Under the pieces are notes generated by a model, which was given only the letters and a program-made list of their open reading frames with translations, ran no database searches and was not told the DNA's origin. From Pteria penguin (taxonomy: Eukaryota; Mollusca; Bivalvia; Pterioida; Pteriidae): a DNA stretch of 64,000 nt. Below, in pieces: positions 1 to 11,357 of this stretch. How positions within the stretch are numbered: position 1 is the stretch's first letter; the number at the start of each line of letters is the position of its first letter. The position numbers and the translations under genes were made by a program. The stretch covers positions 744,001 through 808,000 of the forward strand of contig CM068590.1 in NCBI GenBank assembly GCA_035048485.1, read 5' to 3'.

Positions 1-303
1 ATAATATTCCTTTTGTGGGCATTAAAGGCGCCTTAATGATAATGTTCCTTTTGTGGGCATTATAGGCGCCTAAACCATAATATTCCTTTTGTGGGCATTA
101 AAGGCGCCTCAATGAAAATGTTCCTTTTGTGGGCATTATAGGCGCCTAAACCATAATATTCCTTTTGTGTGCATTAAAGTCGCTTCAATGATAATGTTCC
201 TTCTGTGGGCATTATAGGTGCCTTAATGATAATGTTTCTTTTGTGGGCATTATAGGCGCCCAAACCATAATTTTCATTCTGTAGGTATATAGGTGCCTTA
301 ATG
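1..303. repeat. 38-bp tandem repeat with a 76-bp two-monomer period
   Basis: About eight head-to-tail copies of a 38-bp unit containing TTCCTTTTGTGGGCATTA followed by the palindrome GGCGCC. Two monomer types alternate: one ends in TTAATG or TCAATG, the other in TAAACC, giving a 76-bp higher-order period. The last copies are decayed. The array runs off the left edge of the window, so its full length is unknown. Confidence 0.9.
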
Positions 304-410
304 TTAGTTTCTGACCATTACAGGTACCATACTAATGGTGTTCTCTAAGTGTCGACATTCTGTGTGATCAGGCTGTGTTGCTATATGTCTCTTGCTTATG
401 ACTAGGGATA

Positions 411-690
411 AACCGGCGTTGCTTAGTGAATGAGGTGCTCGGCTTTTGACCGCTTGGTCTCGGGTTTGACTCCCGTCGTGGATCCACCGGTGTCCTGTCT
501 TTCGGATGAGACCATAAACCCGAGGTCCCGCGACACAGTAGGAATAGCACGTAAAAGACCCCTCACTGCTTAGGTGTTTCCATTACAAAGGTATAAATTT
601 CTATGCAATGCATCGGGCGGATGCCGTCACAACATACCATAGTTGTTGTTCCAGAACACATCTGTTTAATGCATTGCACTTTTGTGGTTC
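411..690 (+). mobile_element. tRNA-derived SINE
   Basis: A tRNA-like head has an A-box-like stretch (TAGTGAATGAGGTGCT) and a B-box-like stretch (CGGGTTTGACTCCCG). The body carries the CTTTCGGATGAGACC and CCTCACTGCTT phrases and a GCCGTCACAACATA tail. The same body phrases recur in the SINE at 29.4-29.7 kb (CTTTCAGATGAAAC, CCTCACTGCTT, ACCGTCACAAAATA). Open frames across it are incidental. The 3' boundary is uncertain. Confidence 0.75.
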
Positions 691-734
691 CAGTATATAT
701 TTGTGTAATCCAGCGGGCAGTTGTGATTCTGGTT

Positions 735-935
735 GGTATCTGTGTACATTCACCCCTCCATACATCTATTTATCCACCATTCCATCCATTCCTCTTTCCC
801 TCCCTCCCTCTATCCATCCCCATTCAATCCATCCATCCATCACCTTCCTTCCCTCCCTCCCTCCCTCCATCCATCCATCCCTCTACCCCTCCCTCACTCT
901 ATCCCTCCATCCATCCATCCCTCCCTCAATCAGAA
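735..935. repeat. (CCAT)n/(CCCT)n microsatellite
   Basis: Imperfect pyrimidine-rich runs of CCAT, CCCT and TCCA. Every frame is open here because the repeat lacks stop codons, which creates spurious open frames of 70-143 codons. Confidence 0.9.
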
Positions 936-1332
936 TTTAGTCTAGTCGTTATGTATACATGTAAGGGTAATACGATACGGGAATTCCCACTACAGACTTT
1001 ACCACGAAGTCATATTGATGTGTCTGATTTGTAACGTTCGTCCCCATGTAAGGAGACATAAACAATAATCCTTACACGGATAGGTGGCCTCCATTTTATC
1101 AACCCCCCCCCCTTTTCCTTATACACTTCCCACTTATATTAGAGCCGACATGTAGTATAATACAATCTCAAATGCATACCGGATGAATAACACATAATTG
1201 TGGTCTTAGTCCATGCATACCCTGGGATTATCCGATAATCCATTCTGATTATATAGAATGGTATGCTAACTTCTGACATATCTTTGTTTATATTGCCATA
1301 CATGTACTTTAAATCAATCCTTTTATTTATAG

Positions 1333-1930
1333 GTCATCGCCAGAACCAAGGCGGGACTCCCCAAAAGACCCCGACTCGAAGGGCCAGCACTCCGGCTGTT
1401 TCGCATTCCGTTCCCACCCCTAGTAAAGCACACCGCAAACTTTCCATGGCGGCGTCCTCATCTGGGGGATATTCTCCTCATAACAATGCTCAAAGACCGG
1501 CCTCTCCAGTACGCATGCGCAGTATGTCACCTGGACCTATTCCAAAAAGTCTGCCATTGCAGCTACCTGGACAGAGTAGTGTGACCGGCACGAATAAGCC
1601 ACCACTTTCGCCTCTGTCCCCGACCGGAAGTATAAACAATAATATCACTGGACAAAGAACTTACTCCGTACCGTCCACACCTAGACGAAGCCAGTCTCCT
1701 GTTCCGAATTCAAGACTACGTTCAACGTCTCCGGTTCCCTCTACTAGAAAAAGCTTTGTGTCGCAACAACGGGAGAGTTTACAATCACATATTGCTCGGC
1801 CGTCTTCGCCAGTAAAACGTTCGTCTTCCCCGTCGCCCGGGCGATGTTTTTCTCCCTCCCCGGGCAGACGGTGTGTGTCTCCGTCGTCTTCACATGGACT
1901 CAAGAAAAATAAAATATATGCCACGCAAAG
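1333..1930 (+). CDS. Internal coding exon of a Ser/Pro/Arg-rich, probably microtubule-associated protein
   Basis: This is an exon of a longer gene that starts to the left of the window. It is preceded by a splice acceptor (TTTTATTTATAG, 1321-1332) and followed by a near-perfect donor (AAAG|GTAAGT at 1930/1931). It starts at codon position 2 and ends after codon position 2; the exon at 7027 starts at codon position 3, so the two join in frame. The roughly 199 residues are low in complexity and strongly basic, with repeated SPxR, TPxR, RSTSP and SPSPGR motifs and no recognisable globular fold. Composition of this kind is typical of the disordered tails of microtubule-binding proteins such as the GAS2-like family. 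The name is inferred from composition and from the SxIP motifs in the next exon; upstream domains lie outside the window. An in-frame ATG at 1263 lies in the intron and is not a start. Confidence 0.8.
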
Positions 1931-2076
1931 GTAAGTCCTGTTAAATCTCGTTTGTGTATCGATCAAGCAGATAGGATTATTTGGGGGGAATGGTTCAGGT
2001 GTTTACTGCTAGAATTTCCAATCGATAGGTAGGCAACATTATATCATAATAAAATACAGATACCAGTGGTAAAAAT

Positions 2077-3564
2077 CAGTGGCGGAACCAGGAGGAACAG
2101 ACAAAGAAAGACATCCTACATGTACAGTATTAAAAAAAATGTTAAAAATCGTGATATTTTTGAAAATGTGTGGTCAAAACTGGAAAAAAAAAACTCCAGG
2201 AGGGATTTACCACAGTTTCAATGGTAACAGTTTACGAATTGTCCGAATCGTCTGTGTTCGGAGAGTCAGATAATAAAATCATGTGATCAATTATTAATGT
2301 TTGCCGGGTGGTCAGTGAATCCGAAAGTGTGTGTCCAACTAATAAAACTAGTCAAGTCGTTCTTCACTAGATGTCCATGTATAGGAAATTGACAATGATG
2401 TTAACGTATAGGCCGTCATTTTTATTAATATTTGACAGAAATGCGAAATATTACTGATAGGACTCCAGATTTTCTGACCTGTATTTCATGAACAGCAGAA
2501 TACTTTTCGTGTCTCTATTTTGTCATTATGTGCTTTTGTAGACTTAAAAAAAATTTTAAGTGATGATACATCCCATTCCTTCGTCTCTTATTTTGACAGT
2601 GCATCAGTTACATTTAACAATACATGTTCATACAAAACCATGATAACAACACCCCCCTTTTTTAATTTTATATCTGACAGTATTTGTTTACGTTCTTTGA
2701 TTTTATTTCTAGTCATACTGGATTAGGAATCGACTTCTGTAATCAGCCCTATCAATATAAGAACCATCCAGTTTATAATCCCCTCTTGTAATTTAATTCC
2801 ATTTGAGATTTCCCCCGGTGTGCCTTTACATTCCAATAAGCCATTATTATATCTGCGCAGCCCTGTGACATGTACAGACAGAGTTAGCTATTGTGCACGG
2901 CTCGTATTCATTGACATTTTCTTTTTAAATCCAATACTATGTGTCTACAAGCTCTATAGATTGAATATGCTTACCGTTTAGACGTAGTTTATCTATTTAA
3001 AGTTCACATTGTTTACACCCCGTATAACGAAAAGTGTGTGCGTGTGTCTTGATTAGCAGAGATTTCCCGCATTTATTGTACAAAGTGAAATCATTATAGC
3101 TTTTTTGATTTGTTAAATTGGGTTTTATCGTATTTTTCACCAATTACGTATACATTACACATGCACTTATATTTTTCATAGGCAGATATAGAAATGTTTT
3201 AAAGGGGGATTGTAGCCTAACTTGACATGTTTTACACTATTCAGACCGGAAAGGGGGAGGGGGTTGAAGATTACCTTTCTTGGTCAAATTTTCCGCCCAA
3301 AAAAGTAGGGGGGGGGTTGGAGGTTGTAACCCCCTTCTAAATCCCCCAGTGTTTTTCATAGGCATAGGAGGCCATAACAGTAAGGTCCAGCTCTACACTA
3401 TTTTAATTGATCGTACATAAATACTGTGTCGTACAAATAATATCAAGGGGAAGAGGGTGTTACCTTTTCACAAAATTATCATAATGCATGTATTATATAA
3501 TATGAAATTATAATAAATCTTTTTTCGTATTTTCACCCCTTTTAAAGTCTGGGATCTGCCACTG
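2077..3564. mobile_element. Possible non-autonomous element with CAGTGGC... ends
   Basis: The left end reads CAGTGGCGGAACCAGG and the right end GGGATCTGCCACTG, an imperfect inverted pair. The same end motif delimits the short foldback units at 17.24-17.54 kb. The interior is A/T-rich and non-coding, and includes a block at 3240-3360 (GGGGG-rich, then CCCCC-rich) resembling those units. No clear target-site duplication was found. Two independent fragments of the same family could give this appearance by chance. Confidence 0.35.
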
Positions 3565-3758
3565 CACTGTCCTATACCGTGGTATACATTTACCAATGGC
3601 GTTAATTATGGGTTCTCTTTTTCAGTTTCCCTTATTTCAAGGTCCTTTTCAAGTCTTTTAAGTCGTGTCCTTCTCGTTTTGTGAATTCATAGCAACTTCA
3701 GTTACGCTCAGATATAGCCTCACCGCAGACTTAAGTCAGTCAAACAGGTGAGGATCAG

Positions 3759-4304
3759 ATCTCCTGCCGCCCTGGCTTCTCACGACTGTGAGATTGTTAT
3801 ATCTCCTGCCGCCCTGGCTTCTCACGACTGTGAGATTGTTATATCTCCTGCCGCCCTGGCTTCTCACGACTGTGAGACTGTTATATCTCCTGCCGCCCTG
3901 GCTTCTCACGACTGTGAGACTGTTATATCTCCTGCCGCCCTGGCTTCTCACGACTGTGAGACTGTTATATCTCCTGCCGCCCTGGCTTCTCACGACTGTG
4001 AGATTGTTATATCTCCTGCCGCCCTGGCTTCTCACGACTGTGAGACTGTTATATCTCCTGCCGCCCTGGCTTCTCACGACTGTGAGACTGTTATATCTCC
4101 TGCCGCCCTGGCTTCTCACGACTGTGAGACTGTTATATCTCCTGCCGCCCTGGCTTCTCACGACTGTGAGATTGTTATATCTCCTGCCGCCCTGGCTTCT
4201 CACGACTGTGAGATTGTTATATCTCCTGCCGCCCTGGCTTCTCACAACTGTGAGACTGTTATATCTCCTGCTGCCCTGGGTTCTTACGACTGTGGAATTG
4301 TTAT
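3759..4304. repeat. 42-bp minisatellite, 13 copies, each with a hairpin
   Basis: Thirteen nearly identical 42-bp units beginning ATCTCCTGCCGCCCTGGCTT. Each contains TCTCAC-GACT-GTGAGA, a perfect 6-bp stem with a 4-nt loop. The main variation is one C/T site just after the stem (GAGAT versus GAGAC). The last two units are decayed. Because 42 is divisible by 3, long periodic open frames appear on both strands (14-residue repeats). These lie in an intron and are not considered genes. Confidence 0.95.
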
Positions 4305-4329
4305 ATTTTTGATAACACCTCATTCCACT

Positions 4330-4490
4330 TGTTTTTGTTGGGGTTTTTTTTGTGTGTGTTTTGTTTGGTTTTTTGGGGGTTTATTTTGGTTTGTTGGTTT
4401 TTTTTTTTTTGGTATTTTTGGGACGGGGGGGTTGTTTTTTGTTTGTTTGTTTGTTTGTTTGTTTGTTTTTTTTTTCGTGCTCCCTGTTTT
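4330..4490. repeat. T/G-rich low-complexity tract
   Basis: Runs of T, GTTT and GGGG, including (GTTT)n around 4438-4466. Open frames here are artefacts of composition. Confidence 0.85.
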
Positions 4491-4937
4491 GAAATCCCGG
4501 ATCCGCTATATATATCTCCTTTTTCGAAGGTGTAGTTTTTTTTTAAGTTAGTAGGTTTCTTTTTCTTTTTGTTTATGTCCCTTCGTATGATAGTGAATTG
4601 CAAGTAGTGCTGTCACTACGTCACGACGTATTCCGATGTATATCTCGACGCTGTATGTCTAAATATTTAGTAACACAACGTATACCCAGAGGAGATCAGA
4701 TCCAAAAGGAATGTTTAAATTAGGTCACGCTGTGATAGATTGACAGACTCTTGGAGCTGGTGCCAAAATCAATATAGCTAGCATAGCTGTCCATACACAA
4801 GCTTTTATAGAGGACTTGCATTGTCATCTATCCAGTAAATAGCCCTATACCCGAGGTCTTCCGAAGGAGCATAGTTTTTACACATTCTAGAAGCCACGGG
4901 TACTAGATTTCCACAGTAAACCACGCGGCTTTTCATT

Positions 4938-6285
4938 TTAGCTCATCCGAACTGAAAACTGAAAAGCTTATTTGATCACCTGGTGTTCGTCGTCCGTCCG
5001 TCTGTTCGGCTGTCTGTAAACTTTTAACATTTTCGACTTCTTCAGAGTCGCTTGAAGGATTTTGATAAAACTTGGTAAAGGTCAAGTACAATAGCTCCTC
5101 TGTCTGCTCATTTCGTCCAAATCCGTTGACAAGTGGCCCCAACATGGCTAAAATTAGGTTTCAGAGGGCACCCCTATTTGAATATCTTTTCCAGAACCAC
5201 TGTGTGAATAATAAAAGTAATGACATCAGAGTGATCTAAAAGAATGTATGTATTAAGTTTGTTCATTTCATTGAAGTCGGATAGAAATTTTTTGACGTGT
5301 ATGACATCTTTTCGGATTATAAAATTTTTCATGCAAAATAGTATGGTTTTCATCAATATTTTCCTTATGGTTGACTTTTGATGCACTGAAATGCTTATTT
5401 CAGTCAGAATATAGTAATAGAATGTCGTTTTAGGAAAGATTTTTGACAAAATTTTCATGGGGGATTATTTTTCCACATCTTCAGATTTTGCTCTGGAACG
5501 ACTCAATGAATTTTGATGAAACTTCATAGGAATAAAGTACTATAGGTCCCCAACAGGTGTAGTTGTTTTTCTGAGTTTTGGATTCTTCATGAAATTTTTA
5601 AGATTGCAGAAAAGGTCGAGTAGTGGTGATTTTACCCTTTTTCAAATTTAACTATGATACGATTCGCTGGATTTTGATGAAACTTAAAATGAATAACGTA
5701 CTATAGGTCCTCTACAAGTGTGGTTGTGGTCTGTCAACAGGGGACGCCGCCATAGCCAAAAGTACGTCTTAGACGGTACCATCCGTTGACAGACTTTTTT
5801 TCATAACTGCTGCATACAGAGACATACTAAATGCATCAGAGTGATATAGAAGGATGTGTGAAGAAGTATTTTGGATTCTAGTCCGAATGACAATATTTTA
5901 TTTGTTAAATTTTTGGACTATGTCATTTTAATGCAAAAAAGCAATTCAATATTTTTTCTGTAGGTGTTTTTTTTTTAATAACTTAATTGCTGCATTTTAG
6001 CCAAAATGAATTGAAGGAATGATTTTTCAAAGAAGTTTTTAAGCCTGGAAAAGGAAAGGGGATGATTTTTCTTATTTTCATCTTTTTCATTTTACTTGTA
6101 GACTGATTTTGAGAAACCTTGGTAGGTATTAAATAAAGATGGTCGTGTACAGTATTAGATGTTTTAAAAGTTTTAAAAGAAACTAAAGACTTATGCCCAC
6201 CTACAAGCATTGTTGTTTAGTATAATTATGTACAATGTTTGCTATGTCTCAGGTGAGCGGTATAGGCCCACGTGGGCTTCTTGTT
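4938..6285 (+). mobile_element. Dispersed molluscan repeat with GTCCGTC head and CAGGTGAGC tail
   Basis: The head has AGCTCATCCGAAC, then CGTCGTCCGTCCGTCTG, CTTTTAACATTTTCGACTTC and GGATTTTGATAAAACTTGG. The tail is CAGGTGAGCGGTATAGGCCC followed by ACGTGGGCTTCTTG. Inside, a CATCAGAGTGAT...AAG motif recurs at 5225 and 5836, so the body is itself internally repeated. I recognise this phrase set from bivalve genomes generally. No open frame of coding quality. Related, more decayed copies lie at 14.69-15.58 kb. Confidence 0.7.
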
Positions 6286-6589
6286 CTTCTTGATGCTATT
6301 TATTCTGAAGTGAGAAGAGATCAGACGGTTCATGCCTTCCTTCAGCGATATTTAGGATAAGAGGATGATAGTACATATATCTGATCCTATTTAGTTCTCT
6401 GCCTATGTAACGTTCGTTTGTCCGCTTGTCTGTTCGTCTTATCTATCTGCATGGCATTTATTTAGGTAAACGGTTTTCATTTCTTTGTTGTTTGGTATTT
6501 ACACGCATTGTGAAATTTGTGATAACACGGATGTTTTGTGATTTAAACGCTGTCGATTTTATTTACACATAATTACATTACAATCAGCC

Positions 6590-6800
6590 CCACCCCACCC
6601 CCTACACTACTTTCTGGTCGCTGTCGTTCGACATAGGAAGAGTTTATCGTCCCCCGAAAGTGTTGGTACATAAAATCTCATTCGTCTGTCTGTCGTCTGT
6701 CCGTCTGTCACAAAAACTTTAACCTTGGTCATAACTTTTTGACCGTAAGACGTAGGGCCTTCATATTTGGCAAGTGTGTCTGTAGACATGCACTACCCTG
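6590..6800. mobile_element. Fragment of a second dispersed molluscan repeat
   Basis: Contains GTCTGTCTGTCGTCTGTCCG, then CACAAAAACTTTAACCTTGG, TCATAACTTTTTGACC and TTCATATTTGGCAAGTGTG. Comparable phrases occur in the decayed copy at 29.8-30.7 kb. Non-coding. The C-tract at 6808-6819 follows it. Confidence 0.6.
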
Positions 6801-7026
6801 ATAGAAACCCCCCCCCCCAAGCAGGGGGGCACAATTCTCTGAATTTGCTTGTTTTAAACTGATTTACACACATGCATCTCTGTAATACGCATTGCATTTA
6901 CTAGCATTGGGTAGTGCTATTTATATGTACACACACTGTGCGTATGCGGTATTGGTGGTACTCTTTTTTGTGTAAATAAATGGTTTCATGCTCAAGTACA
7001 ATTATTGTAATATTTGTCTTTTGCAG

Positions 7027-10000
7027 GTCGAAGTCGACAACCTCGCATTTAGAAGGGAGACATCTTTCAACCCGACCCAGTATGGACTCTTCCGGGAATG
7101 ACAGTGAGGGGACGGATGTGACGTCAGGTTCCGGTTCCGGTCACCCTAGTGTCGACATGAATCAGATCAGCACTATGACTTTGGATGAGTTTAAGAATTT
7201 ACTCAACAGTGCTCTATCCGTTCCGAACGGCAGTACATCTGAAGGGAGTCAGGAATCGCCTCGCTCTCAGGGGAGTTCCGATGGCTACCGGAAAACCTCT
7301 AGACTAGGCGTTAAAAAGCCTCCCGTAAGTGATAAACCTTCGAGATACAAATTTACGAACGGAAATGTGTCACGGAGTTTAGATTCTAAAGAATTGCTAA
7401 GTGAAAAATCGCATCCGCATTCTAACGCTCCTAACGGATATTTCGAGATGGATAAACCTGTAACACGAAAGACGATCATAGCGTCCAGCTACTCGCAGCG
7501 CCCAAAGACACCCGTGGGCACCGCCCGGCCCAAAACACCGACTAACTCAAAGGCGCCTACATCAAAAGTCGTGAAAACACCGACGAGTGTACCGAGGCCG
7601 AAAACGCCGGTCAGTGCTGCACGGCCAAAAACGCCGGTCAGTGTCGGAAGGCCAAAAACTCCGGTCAGTATTGGTCAACCGAAAATATCGACCAACACAT
7701 CACGATCAACTACTCCGCTGGGCATTAGAAACAAAGCTCCGGCGGCTCCTGTTGTAACCAGCCAAGGTGCAGTGATGAGTAATACACACTCTTCTATAAA
7801 TAGCTCCGATTCTGTGTCTTCTGCTATAAATAGTAGAATCTACACGCCAAGCTCTAGAAATAGTTATGATACAAGGTCCACTTACAATCAGGACTCCGAT
7901 ATTAATAAAAATGTGGTTGCAGATAAACCTAACATTGCCTATGTGTGTATACAGGCGGATGAATCTAAAGAGCGGGAATCTGCGCATGTGTCGACCGATT
8001 ATTCGCAGTCTGATTCTGTTCGAGTAACCGGAAATAGTGATTCTGCGCATAAACTGGACAATTTTGATTCTAGTCTTTCAAATTCGGAGTCTGTTACGTC
8101 TAGAATGCACAGAAGTTATACAGACCCAGGCGCAAACGGAACCGATTTCGGAAATGGTTCCAACAATGAAAAGTCCGAGTGTCGATATGACTCAACCGGA
8201 AGTAGCGATTCCTTGATTCAGAGCTTTAATTCGTTACAGAAATCCATTGCTGAACTGCGAAATCGTGCACAACAAGCGTGCATAGCAAATGACGTCATTC
8301 GTAAAGAAAGTGCAATAAAAGAAAATAAAATTCCAGAAAGAACTAACATTAGTCTGCAAGTAAGCAGAGCAAGTGAACCGTCCATTGATGCCACACCTCA
8401 TACCACTAGTATTCTCAAACGGTCACAGACCGACAGTGATTATAACAAAGTGTCAGAACATTCCACAAACTCTAATGAGAGGCGATCATCTTCTGTTGAA
8501 AAAAGATCGCCTACGCCCGTTGGGCGCCCTTCCACTCCCGTTGGGCGTCCTTCTACTCCCGTTGGGCGACCTTCTACTCCGTCACTCATTCCACGGCCAA
8601 TGACCCCAGTTAGTAAACCTCAGACCAAATCAGAATCTTGTATTCCTCAGCTATCAAACCAAACACCAGTCGAGCAACCACGCACTGCTCGGCCGCCCAC
8701 GCCGAAGAAAGCAACCATCCTTGCCAAAGCTCCTTCTGCGGCAAGAACAAATACTAAAAAAGACATCTCATATCGTAGCATTTATCAGAAAAATCGGTCC
8801 ACAACTCCTGGTCCCAATGATCTTCGATCCATGTCTCTTTCTGAACGTGAAGACCTACCTCCGCGTCGGTCTGTCACTCCAGGACCCGGAAATAAACTGA
8901 ACACATACAGCCAGTCTCAGACGTCCAAATCTGTGAATCAGAGCAACTCTTTAACGGGGAGATTTAATGCTGAAAAGGAAAACAATATCATTGAGCGAAA
9001 CAGAGTTCGAGCGGCCTCTGCTAGCCCGATGGTTCAGAGAAAAACTCCGACGTCCACGAAAACGCTTACACGACAACGCAGTGTTGAGGAGGATATAGTG
9101 GTCACTGTCAACAGGAGTGATGGCTCGCATAGCATATCTGTGAGAGAGGGAGACGAAACTAAATATAAATCGGAGAGAAATCCGACCCGGGTTCTAGCGC
9201 GTGCGCCTACCCCTACTCAGAGAAGGACGTCAACTGAAAGCGGAGACAGCCGTGGGCGATCACGGAATGTGCCTGTATCGCGACCACGGCCGAGAAGTGT
9301 GGATCCGGAACGCTGGAATAAAGATAATGACGTAGTAGCTGTGGTGAACAGAACTGAAGACGGTCACAAAATCAATGACCGCACGGAGGCGTGGGTTGAG
9401 TCCGCAGTGAAGACCGTGGCGTCCCGAACGACATTTTCTAGTCGTAAACCAGTGTCCATTCTACGCCGATCTAAGACGCCAAATCCGAATGACGTGTATG
9501 ATCATGAGCTGCAATCCCGGTCATTGTCGGAAATCAAAGCAGCATTGACACTTCCGGTAAATGGTCTAAAGGAAGTTAACCCAGAAGAACTGGACGCGCC
9601 TCCCGAAGATCCGGAAATGTTCGCGAAGATGGAAGACTTATTCGAAAAAATGCGAGAGCGAGAACTGAAAGCGTCAGTTAATGAGACGCCAGGTCAAACG
9701 TTCATTCCTGACCTTGACATTGAAGGAATCGAAAACGAGGACGATTCGTCGCTAGACAGTAACGAGAATATCAAGCGAAAGAACGCACTCAGCCAGAGAA
9801 CATCTCCGTCTGTCTCAACCTGGGGTAGGTCGTCGGTTCCGTCCACTCCACCAAGATCTAAAACACCTTCAATGTCAAGGTCAAGTTCCTCATCTCAACC
9901 AATCAGTAGACCGGAATCCACTCCACCTCGCCCTTCCACTCCCACCCGCTCCTCTTTCAGCTCCTCCCGTCGCTCCAGTCAAAAGTCCAGCAATGAGTCC

Positions 10001-10537
10001 GTCTCCGTCCCATCTACCGCGTCATCTGGCGTCGACCATGCTGTCGTCCTCGTGTCCAAGATTAAAGAGATTCTAAATCCGAAACCGAGAAGGGACGAGA
10101 AAGCAGGACCAAAATCCAGAATCCCCGCCCCGAAATCCCTGGCTCTAAGCGGGAAATCTAAATCGTTTTCGAATTTAAATGCTAGTGTAAATGACTGGAC
10201 AGTACAAACTAATAATTATTCTTTGGACAACGCAAATGTCAACGGAAGTTCTTACGACGGAGACTGTGATGACGACATGGGTGACGAAATATCCGGTTTC
10301 ATGGCACGTGCAGCAACCGGAAGTACAAATTGTACGGAAGATTATCGGTCGCAATCGGGAACTAAAACTCCTGTTCCGAAATTAGCAACGCCACTCACGA
10401 CGGGCAGAAAAGCAGTTCTAAATCGAGAACAAACAGACAAGTCGTCTAAACTTGTTCGCGCAGTGTCTATCTCTAGTTTGTCGAGCTCTTCAAATACAAT
10501 GTCATGCCCAACTCACGACGAAGAAGAATTTTTATGA
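7027..10537 (+). CDS. Terminal coding exon of a Ser/Pro-rich SxIP protein, GAS2-like or similar
   Basis: One large exon (about 1,170 residues) from the acceptor at 7025-7026 to the TGA at 10535-10537, in phase with the exon ending at 1930. The product is basic, disordered and rich in Ser, Pro and Thr. It has RPKTPVS-type repeats (7590-7670) and three 24-bp GRPSTPV repeats (8515-8580). Three S-x-I-P motifs are visible: SLIP (8582-8593), SCIP (about 8636-8647) and SRIP (10115-10126), the last within PKSRIPAPKS, the form that binds EB1-type proteins at microtubule plus ends. More ordered patches are VVAVVNRTEDGHKIND with the following AWVESAVKTV (about 9330-9420), and an acidic amphipathic stretch PEMFAKMEDLFEKMRERE (about 9610-9665). 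The C-terminus is acidic (HDEEEFL). SxIP motifs in long basic tails are known from GAS2-like proteins and other plus-end proteins; the assignment to GAS2-like rather than another cytolinker is inference. Spurious short open frames overlap it on both strands. Confidence 0.85.
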
Positions 10538-11357
10538 AACCAACGTTCTAAGATAGTGAAAAACTTGATAAATGATGAAGATAAACGCAAACAATATTTA
10601 GAATATCTAACTCAGCGATATGATTATCCATGTTGACAAGATTCAGAACTCACGTGATATAACAATGCCATTATGACGTTAAATGAATAACTAGATTTCG
10701 CTCCAGTTTTGTACATTCTACGTGGATTTTCTGCTGACCAAATTATCGTCCTCTGGAATGAGAATGGACCACAGGCTACTGGGAAGTCACGTGGTTTATA
10801 TGGACTTTATTCTAATCTTAGATCTAGGTTTTGTATTTATGCCTTTCACGAATCAAAATACCCAGAATGCAGTATAAATGAAGTCATTTCGTGTTGTAGA
10901 TATGACATTATTTTGTTTGTCACGAAGTATTTATTATATAGCGTTATTTTGTATGATAATCTTGAAGCAGGCATTATATGACGTCATTTGTTTGATAGAT
11001 ACGACGTGTGCATTATATGACGTCATTTCGTATGATAGTAATGACGTATGTATCGTATGGCGTCATTTCTGTTTAGTTTTTGTTTGCCATTTCTCTCGTG
11101 ATATATAGAATGTGCTACATAATGCTATGTCTGTGATATATTTAATGGTTTCTTGTATGCCTTATATGAAAGTTGATATTTGAATAATGTCAGTGATAAA
11201 AAAGAGAGGGCGGATGGGACACTTCGGACCACTTTTACTATTTGTGATTTTTTTTTTTTTTTTTTTTTTTTTTTGATAAAACCAATTCAAAAACCATTTA
11301 CCTGAGGTTTGTTAACAATATTATTCCGGTAAATAAAGTGATAACCTCTTCAGTTTT
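10538..11357 (+). other. Probable 3' UTR of the Ser/Pro-rich gene
   Basis: A/T-rich, non-coding DNA follows the stop. The first AATAAA signal is at 11332-11337, just after a poly-T tract (11240-11273). Further AATAAA hexamers lie at 11806 and 12987, the latter followed by ACACTACAAAAGTCTGTGG, so the UTR could be longer. Within it, 10865-11075 is a degenerate tandem repeat of about 40 bp carrying two perfect TGACGTCA palindromes. Confidence 0.5.
10865..11075. repeat. Degenerate ~40-bp tandem repeat with TGACGTCA palindromes
   Basis: Units begin GCATTATATGACGTCATTT. Perfect TGACGTCA occurs at 10979-10986 and 11019-11026, 40 bp apart, and a decayed version (TGGCGTCA) follows at about 11058. Earlier units (from about 10865) have lost the palindrome. 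TGACGTCA is the CRE/ATF consensus, but a location downstream of a stop codon makes a promoter role unlikely. Confidence 0.6.

Larger units (their letters stand above)
1931..7026 (+). other. Intron of the Ser/Pro-rich gene
   Basis: GT donor at 1931 and AG acceptor at 7025-7026 (TTGTCTTTTGCAG). The 5.1 kb intron contains a possible hAT-like element (2077-3564), a 42-bp minisatellite, T/G-rich low-complexity DNA (4330-4490) and two dispersed molluscan elements, listed separately. I see no additional exon. Because the phases of the flanking exons match, none is required. Confidence 0.75.

Noticed and set aside
603..1034. 143-codon plus-strand frame
   Set aside because: It combines the SINE tail and the (CCAT)n microsatellite; no coding features.
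3748..4551. Long open frames on both strands over the 42-bp repeat
   Set aside because: They arise because the unit is a multiple of 3 and lacks stops in several frames at once. The region lies inside an intron and there is no codon bias or recognisable domain.
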